Assembly: GCA_949372805.1 (NCBI GenBank)
Contig: CASIBH010000004.1
Span: 22,036-86,035, forward strand
Direction of reading: 5' to 3'
From: an uncultured Flavobacteriales bacterium
GTDB lineage: Bacteria > Bacteroidota > Bacteroidia > Flavobacteriales > BACL11
DNA length: 64,000 nucleotides
A model generated the notes under the pieces. That model was not told the DNA's origin and searched no databases. It worked only from the letters and a program-made list of their open reading frames with translations. How positions within the stretch are numbered: position 1 is the first letter of the stretch; the number at the start of each line of letters is the position of its first letter. This document shows positions 62,401 through 64,000 of the stretch, in pieces. The translations under genes were made by a program, and so were the position numbers.

Positions 62401-64000
62401 TGCTGTGAACTACAATAGAATAATCTTCAGTAGCGCCATACCAAGGTTCTGAGTAATTAGGTGGGTTAAATAAGCCTACTTGACATGGCGATAATCGAAT
62501 TAGTGGTTTGAGAGGTAAGAAACTGTGAGAAACAACTCTTAGTCTGGTAACACCAAAAGGTCCATTATTTGGGACAGTAAATGATATAGCAGCATTTGAA
62601 TTTGTTCCATAGGGAATTGTCCCAATCTCTTCGCCTGGATCAAGAAAATCTCCATCAATATTCCAATCTATATATACTTTTCCTCCAGATGAAAAGCTAA
62701 AACCACTGCAATCTCCTAATGTTACATCTATTGTGTATGACTGTCCTTCAGTGATATCAGCGTGCTGAGTTGTGTAATCTTCATATAGATCACATAACCC
62801 AGAAGTATTATTGTTGATATTGAAATTATCTCCAATTAATTCTACATTTTCAATTGAAGAGTATTGATCAGAGCCTGCAGCAGAAGCACAATAATTAAGA
62901 GAAGAAATATTACCAATTGGTGTAGAATTTCCTTGAAGTTGGATAATTGCACTTCCATCATTTTGACCAAAACAATTTACATCTGTAGTGTTTATTGATG
63001 ATGTAAATAAATCCGGTTCAAAAATGTATATTGAATCAGAAAAAATACAGTTATTGTTATCAGTTATTATACAATTATAAGCTCCAGCACTTAAAGCTGA
63101 AGGGTTATATCCATTCCAGTCTTCAATATAGTTAGGTGATCCACCACTAATTGATGTTACAATTGAACCATCCGATAATCCAAAGCAGGAAGCATTTGTT
63201 GTTGTAAATGATGCAGATGGCGAGTCAAAGACATCAATTGTATTTATAAATGTATTTGAGCATCCATTTGAGCTAGTAAAAGAATAGGAAATAGTATTTG
63301 CACCTATATTGCTTAGATTAGGATCAAAAATATTTGCTATATTATTATTTACAAGATAGTTTCCTCCAATAGGAGTTGCAAAATCTAATATTAGAGGTGT
63401 TTCACCAAGACAAAATTGTGATGATAATGGAAAAGAGATATTTGCTGAAGTATCTACATATATAGTAAAAGAATCAACATAAGTACATCCATAGGAATTT
63501 GTTATTGCAAGAGTATATGATGTTGTTGTGTCTGGAGAAAAGAATGGAGAAGATGCAGTATCATTTGATATACTATTGCTTGGAGACCATTGATATGTAT
63601 AGGAATTTGCTATTGCAAGAGAATTTAATTGAATTGAATCGTTCTGACATATCGTTGTATCATTCAACTCATAATTAAACCTAAACTGTTGAAGGTTGTT
63701 AGCTCCTCCTGTTGCTCCAGTCATTCCCCAGTAAACAACAGGGTTTCCACCAAAAATATTAGTAACAATATCTCCAGTATAGCTAAGAACATTTGAATAG
63801 CCATCAAAATCTAATGTAAATGTTTGAGAAGACGGATTCCATTTAAATACCGCGCTATGCCACTGACAGTCTTCAATTTGATAGTTGCTTGGGGGAAAGC
63901 CTACTGGGCCAGCTAAATTATTTCCTCCATTATGATTTAAAATTCCATTTTTTTGAATTGCAATGTGATCATATGATGGGTCTGAACTATTTTGCCAAGT
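59480..64000 (-). CDS. Giant lectin/GEVED/SprB-repeat surface protein, 5' end outside the window
   Basis: The frame is open to the right edge, so at least 1506 codons are present and the start is missing; the ATG at 63724 is internal. In order: a bacterial L-type lectin-like domain ending 'NPVVYWGMTGATGGANNLQQF'; Ig-like segments; about ten SprB-type repeats ('VSCFGLSDG' ... 'ALSAGNYSF' ... 'DDNGC'); a GEVED domain ('VYIDWNIDGDFLDPGEEIG' ... 'GATEDYSI') set inside the second repeat; a PKD domain ('WNMGDGQTI' ... 'YTYSDTGKYIIELII'); and the C-terminal gliding-type domain ('AFTPNDDGKNDSF', 'RIYDRWGGIVFNE', 'PKGIYNYNIEAID'), a type B T9SS signal. Probably a glycan-binding surface adhesin; that role is inferred. 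Confidence 0.9.
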   Translation of the reverse strand, partial: TWQNSSDPSYDHIAIQKNGILNHNGGNNLAGPVGFPPSNYQIEDCQWHSAVFKWNPSSQTFTLDFDGYSNVLSYTGDIVTNIFGGNPVVYWGMTGATGGANNLQQFRFNYELNDTTICQNDSIQLNSLAIANSYTYQWSPSNSISNDTASSPFFSPDTTTSYTLAITNSYGCTYVDSFTIYVDTSANISFPLSSQFCLGETPLILDFATPIGGNYLVNNNIANIFDPNLSNIGANTISYSFTSSNGCSNTFINTIDVFDSPSASFTTTNASCFGLSDGSIVTSISGGSPNYIEDWNGYNPSALSAGAYNCIITDNNNCIFSDSIYIFEPDLFTSSINTTDVNCFGQNDGSAIIQLQGNSTPIGNISSLNYCASAAGSDQYSSIENVELIGDNFNINNNTSGLCDLYEDYTTQHADITEGQSYTIDVTLGDCSGFSFSSGGKVYIDWNIDGDFLDPGEEIGTIPYGTNSNAAISFTVPNNGPFGVTRLRVVSHSFLPLKPLIRLSPCQVGLFNPPNYSEPWYGATEDYSIVVHSTTISASVLWSNGQTNDSINNLSPGSYTVDITNDNGCVISDSITINEPQLLFSNYSTEDVSCFGGNNGFATINIFGGIPDYNINFLGNNQQLVNGINIFNTDTILSYGTYIFSISDSNSCTITDSLIINEPNTLTSNYITNNVSCNGLSDGSATISINGGITDYNINVAGFNQNLTGGLNLFSIPPMLLAGDYPYSITDSNSCILNDTITINEPLVISVVDSINNVSCNGLSNGIAILNISGGTTPYTENWGANNPVALSAGSFFYTIVDDNGCIYNNAVTITEPDAISVNPIVSDVSCFSGNDGFSILNISGGVSPYTENWGAYDPAALSAGDYLYTVIDSNGCNYIDSITIIQPDQIIINSSVQDALCNGANDGSASLQIIGGIPPYIQDWGVNNPNSLSAGVYNFSVNDDNNCIIQGTVTVGESAAIQTIENNANVSCYGFSDGTSTLLISGGTAPYTNNWGANDPTSLSAGIYYYSVTDSLNCILNDSIIITEPTQLMVNELLTNVSCFGLSDGIAFLQISGGTAPYNEDWAGTNNLALSQGNYGYTITDNNGCVEADFINIYQPNPIILNVTVSDANCFNGNNGSIYVGVSGGTSPYSENWFGNDPLALSAGNYSFSITDDNGCRIDSSATVNQADQIFANYSAQSPICRDDKSTLSIKIIDPLVNQYSLVIDNQIYIVDSLGILIPEGIPIQLLPSSTVTTNLTSITDSDGCTSPANNSSTIVVNMPPALDILIDNVCESYPSFVLDQALPQGGTYLIDGQISNIFDIENLETGDYIITYLYTDPITNCSNSTDKIVSILPAPIANFTLGPQTTDIDNPNIFFLNKSEQVNSLIWNMGDGQTILDSISFNYTYSDTGKYIIELIISNQYGCGDTIQDSVIINPIYTCYIPNAFTPNDDGKNDSFGPVMTAMKSYSIRIYDRWGGIVFNEENKEWDGADYPKGIYNYNIEAIDYKNKVFRYAGKITLAR

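Noticed and set aside
59480-63200. CRISPR-like regular repetition
   Set aside because: The periodicity is about 200 bases and diverged, and it follows from protein repeats in one open frame; no short identical repeats with unique spacers are present.

Overview
The window is AT-rich chromosomal DNA of a Bacteroidota bacterium, most likely a marine member of the Flavobacteriales. This rests on several signs: very large secreted proteins built of SprB-type repeats with type IX secretion sorting domains; short -7 promoter boxes of the TAnnTTTG type and no clear Shine-Dalgarno sequences; atpD-atpC standing apart from the other ATP synthase genes; the order rplQ-carA-eno-gltA; and family members typical of the phylum (DUF4293 protein beside rho, the 'asparagine synthetase B'-named lipoprotein, a TPR-type sensor kinase).

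Layout. 1-8.4 kb: start of nth, a lipoprotein resembling YiiX-type permuted papain-fold hydrolases, atpDC, ribF, and a uvrD/pcrA helicase followed by a sensor kinase and a LuxR-type response regulator. 8.5-25.4 kb: three consecutive giant surface-protein genes (1620, 2487 and 1444 codons). The first and third share a 2,865-bp block with only five synonymous differences seen. The middle gene carries an older, diverged version of the same repeat array. 25.6-43.3 kb: one long ribosomal block in str-S10-spc-alpha order (rpsL to rplQ, with fusA, secY, map, infA and rpoA), ended by a hairpin terminator. 43.3-48.8 kb: carA, eno, gltA and a ubiD-family gene. 48.8-59.5 kb: housekeeping genes on both strands (DEAD-box helicase, MarR regulator and acyl-CoA synthetase, dnaB, accA, ispE, rho, a phosphoesterase). 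59.5-64 kb: a fourth giant repeat protein with a lectin domain, cut by the window edge.

The most striking feature is that the reading frames of essential genes between about 30.5 and 47.5 kb are broken some 40 times. Affected are rplB, rplV, rplP, rplR, secY, map, infA, rpsM, rpsK, rpsD, rpoA, carA, eno and the ubiD gene, while genes before and after (apart from the uvrD tail) are intact. Removing the extra bases restores full-length, conserved proteins, so these are not decayed genes. Most events are single extra bases, and at least a dozen fall directly after an in-phase Leu codon CTT followed by A, which recalls CUU-A +1 frameshift sites known from yeast. About six events are single missing bases, several at short base runs, which points to sequence error. 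Poor local consensus is the likelier explanation, but the codon-phased CTT-A bias deserves a direct test.

No tRNA, rRNA, CRISPR array or insertion sequence was recognised, and no gene-free stretch exceeds about 205 bases.
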